From: an uncultured Akkermansia sp.
Lineage (GTDB): Bacteria; Verrucomicrobiota; Verrucomicrobiia; Verrucomicrobiales; Akkermansiaceae
Reading direction: 5' to 3'
Assembly (NCBI GenBank): GCA_904502165.1
Contig: CAJGDB010000020.1
Span: 1-23,068 of the forward strand
DNA: 23,068 nt
The notes under the pieces were generated by a model that saw only the letters and a list, made by a program, of their open reading frames with translations, was not told the DNA's origin and made no database searches. Shown one piece after another: positions 21,648 to 23,068 of the stretch (within the stretch, counting starts at the first letter, position 1; each line of letters opens with the position of its first letter). The position numbers and the translations under genes are program-made.

Positions 21648-21959
21648 ATGCAGGAGCTCATCACTGATACACGTTTCGGAGGCATCATTGCGGTTCTTCT
21701 TTGCGTGACATTGCTTCTGGCTGCCCTGCTCTTCCTTTTCAATGACAGGGAAGTACGGTATACCGGAGTTCTGACCGTCACGATATTCGGTGGTGGGCTC
21801 ATCGCATTGTGTGTGTTTCTCGAACTATCCGGCCTTGAGCTGCCCGATTGGCTCATAGGAAGCGGCAGACGCAAACTCCGCGGTTCTCTCCTGATTGCGC
21901 TATGGGCGTGGTGCAGCCACAAAATAGCAGACCGACTTTACACCCACTATTTCAATTAA
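21648..21959 (+). CDS. Small integral membrane protein of unknown function
   Basis: 103 residues with three hydrophobic segments (about 13-31, 41-60 and 81-93) separated by short charged loops (NDREVRYTG, GSGRRKLRG). I do not recognise the family. It starts 6 bases after the thioesterase gene and is followed 17 bases later by the lipase gene, so it is the middle of an apparent three-gene unit. Close spacing and sensible membrane topology support it as real. Confidence 0.7.
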   Translation: MQELITDTRFGGIIAVLLCVTLLLAALLFLFNDREVRYTGVLTVTIFGGGLIALCVFLELSGLELPDWLIGSGRRKLRGSLLIALWAWCSHKIADRLYTHYFN

Positions 21960-21976
21960 TCTGCTACTTACTTCCC

Positions 21977-22789
21977 ATGAACAGACATTGCTCTTTCCGT
22001 ATCATCCAGTTACTGCTGTTATTCTGCTTTGCGGTATATTCGGAAGTACTGGCCGAGCAAAAATTTCACGAGTGTCCGAGTTATACCCGGAGTGACCTTA
22101 TCGAGAAGGCAAAACTTGCTGAATATGTGTATAACGAGACCCCCCGGCAAAACATAGAATCCATGGGATTCATTGTTTTTGAACCTATAAAAGAGCTGAA
22201 CAAACTGACATATTCTGTTTTATACAGAGGGGGTATCATCTACATCATTTTCCGAGGCACGAACGATGCAGATGACGCAGTGGCTGACATCAACATCATT
22301 ACCTCGGGAAACAAGGAAATCACTATCCCTCACTTTGAATCAGCACTGCACATAACCCGTCATTACATTCAACAGAGCCCTGGACTCCGCATCGTCCTCG
22401 TCGGACATTCACTCGGCGGAGCCGCTGTTCAATATGTCTTATATAAGCTGAAATCTCCCATGATTCAGGGGTACATGTACAATCCCATAGGGCTTCCTGG
22501 CAACCTCGGTGTCATCTATGACCACCGTCTTACCGAAGTCGTCAACTCCTATGAAGTAGCTCAGATAGTTAAAGTAAACTCACGCGTTCAAGGACGAAGA
22601 ATCGTTATTGATTGGGATTGGAAGGATGCATTGGTTTTTATCCCTCTCCCATATTCTCTTGTTTCCCCTGATACTGATATAGTTTCCCCAGTTACAGCTA
22701 TGTTATTCAATGCCTCTATCTCATCTGCCGTTAAACATAAAATTGGGGTAACGATTAAAACGATGGAAGAACAGCATAAGAAAAAATGA
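21977..22789 (+). CDS. Secreted class-3 lipase-like alpha/beta hydrolase
   Basis: 270 residues from MNRHCSFRII, chosen because it starts a signal peptide (cut near VLAEQ, about 26); the frame is open further upstream only inside the small membrane gene. The mature part fits Lipase_3: an N-terminal helix region (SDLIEKAKLAEYVYN), IIFRGTND (90-97) for the oxyanion site and the nucleophile elbow VGHSLGG (142-148) with Ser145. A late His253 (VKHKIG) fits the catalytic histidine. The acid is less clear: where relatives have Asp after an Asn (NxxD), this has NSYE, so Glu193 may serve. It would hydrolyse glycerides or phospholipids in the periplasm or outside. Base composition is visibly more AT-rich than its neighbours, a hint of separate origin. 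Confidence 0.82.
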   Translation: MNRHCSFRIIQLLLLFCFAVYSEVLAEQKFHECPSYTRSDLIEKAKLAEYVYNETPRQNIESMGFIVFEPIKELNKLTYSVLYRGGIIYIIFRGTNDADDAVADINIITSGNKEITIPHFESALHITRHYIQQSPGLRIVLVGHSLGGAAVQYVLYKLKSPMIQGYMYNPIGLPGNLGVIYDHRLTEVVNSYEVAQIVKVNSRVQGRRIVIDWDWKDALVFIPLPYSLVSPDTDIVSPVTAMLFNASISSAVKHKIGVTIKTMEEQHKKK

Positions 22790-22885
22790 CAGGTTGTATA
22801 GAAAGAGGGGATATACACAGCTCATCGGCTCCCTGAAGAAAACATTCCTCCCTTCATTCCCGGAGCACCCATCGTTAACAATCGA

Positions 22886-22932
22886 TAACAAAGAGTCAGT
22901 CTGCATCACTTATGCAGACTGACTCTTTGTTA
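22886..22932. terminator. 21-bp perfect hairpin between convergent genes
   Basis: Bases 22886-22906 are the exact reverse complement of 22912-22932, with a 5-base loop CACTT. The outer part is TAACAAAGAGTC/GACTCTTTGTTA, giving a U-rich distal arm on either strand. It lies 96 bases after the lipase stop and 15 before the stop of the minus-strand gene at the edge. A bidirectional terminator is most likely, although the U-tract is interrupted. Confidence 0.7.
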
Positions 22933-22947
22933 CATTCTATAAATAAT

Positions 22948-23067
22948 TCAAATCATCACCTCGCCAGAGAGTGCTTCTCCCTGAGCAAAGGTATGGGGCT
23001 TGGTGACCACGAGCTTGCTCACGTGCTTCAGAGAGGGCACGCCCAGCGTCTCCAGAGATTCAACGAG
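22948..23067 (-). CDS. C-terminal part of a probable dihydroneopterin aldolase (FolB family)
   Basis: Thirty-nine codons open from the window edge to TGA at 22950-22948. The reading ends with LETLGVPSLKHVSKLVVTKP then HTFAQGEALSGEVMI. The pattern of a helix, a short strand, and then V-x-KPH followed by a final GEVMI-type strand resembles the end of FolB (folate pathway, pterin side-chain cleavage). FolB-fold relatives such as FolX would look the same in this piece. The rest lies outside the window. Confidence 0.5.
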   Translation of the reverse strand, partial: LVESLETLGVPSLKHVSKLVVTKPHTFAQGEALSGEVMI

Positions 23068-23068
23068 C

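Overview
The window reads as an ordinary chromosomal segment of a fairly GC-rich Gram-negative bacterium. Outer-membrane cues are two lipoprotein-type signal peptides, a SurA-type chaperone, a Yej-type peptide importer and an LPS-type glycosyltransferase/YrbL group. The mix of exported ankyrin and Sel1 repeat proteins, the GIGRTGHIGFNEPG form of NagB and the lack of Shine-Dalgarno sequences suggest the Verrucomicrobiota, perhaps an Akkermansia relative. That placement is an inference from gene style; there is no rRNA or marker phylogeny here. I saw no CRISPR array, insertion sequence, integrase or prophage gene.

Layout. Bases 1-192 hold a possible C-terminal scrap of a + strand gene and the aspS terminator. 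On the minus strand, 193-2040 is aspS with its own promoter, and 2155-8294 is a four-gene yej-type ABC importer operon (yejB, yejE, yejA, one ATPase). Both permeases carry large extra periplasmic segments. Bases 8295-8889 contain no protein gene; they hold the importer promoter, a terminator, two identical tRNA-Lys(CTT), one tRNA-Thr(CGT) and two divergent promoters. On the + strand follow an exported ankyrin plus L,D-transpeptidase protein (8890), nagB (10366), hemW (11188), a Sel1-repeat exported protein and a 775-residue ankyrin lipoprotein in tandem (12352-16183), and a three-gene surface-glycan group (GT8, a second glycosyltransferase-like protein, a YrbL-type kinase-like protein; 16348-18836). 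A strong bidirectional terminator separates these from a minus-strand SurA-like periplasmic PPIase (18915-19919). Then on the + strand come a class-V aminotransferase (20049), a hotdog thioesterase (21216), a small membrane protein (21648) and a secreted class-3 lipase (21977). A large perfect hairpin precedes the partial minus-strand tail of a likely FolB protein at the right edge.

How it fits together. The recognisable genes are mostly housekeeping or envelope functions: peptide uptake, peptidoglycan or glycan modification, outer-membrane protein folding, amino-sugar catabolism. Several promoters share one form, TTGCnn-N17-TAnnnT, and no start codon has an evident Shine-Dalgarno sequence. 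At least two promoters imply leaders of only a few bases. The most unusual items are the ankyrin-LD-transpeptidase fusion, the YwqK/MORN-like insert in the YejE permease, the single ATPase with a CxxC-x27-CxxC tail, and the 16-bp palindrome over the SurA-like promoter.
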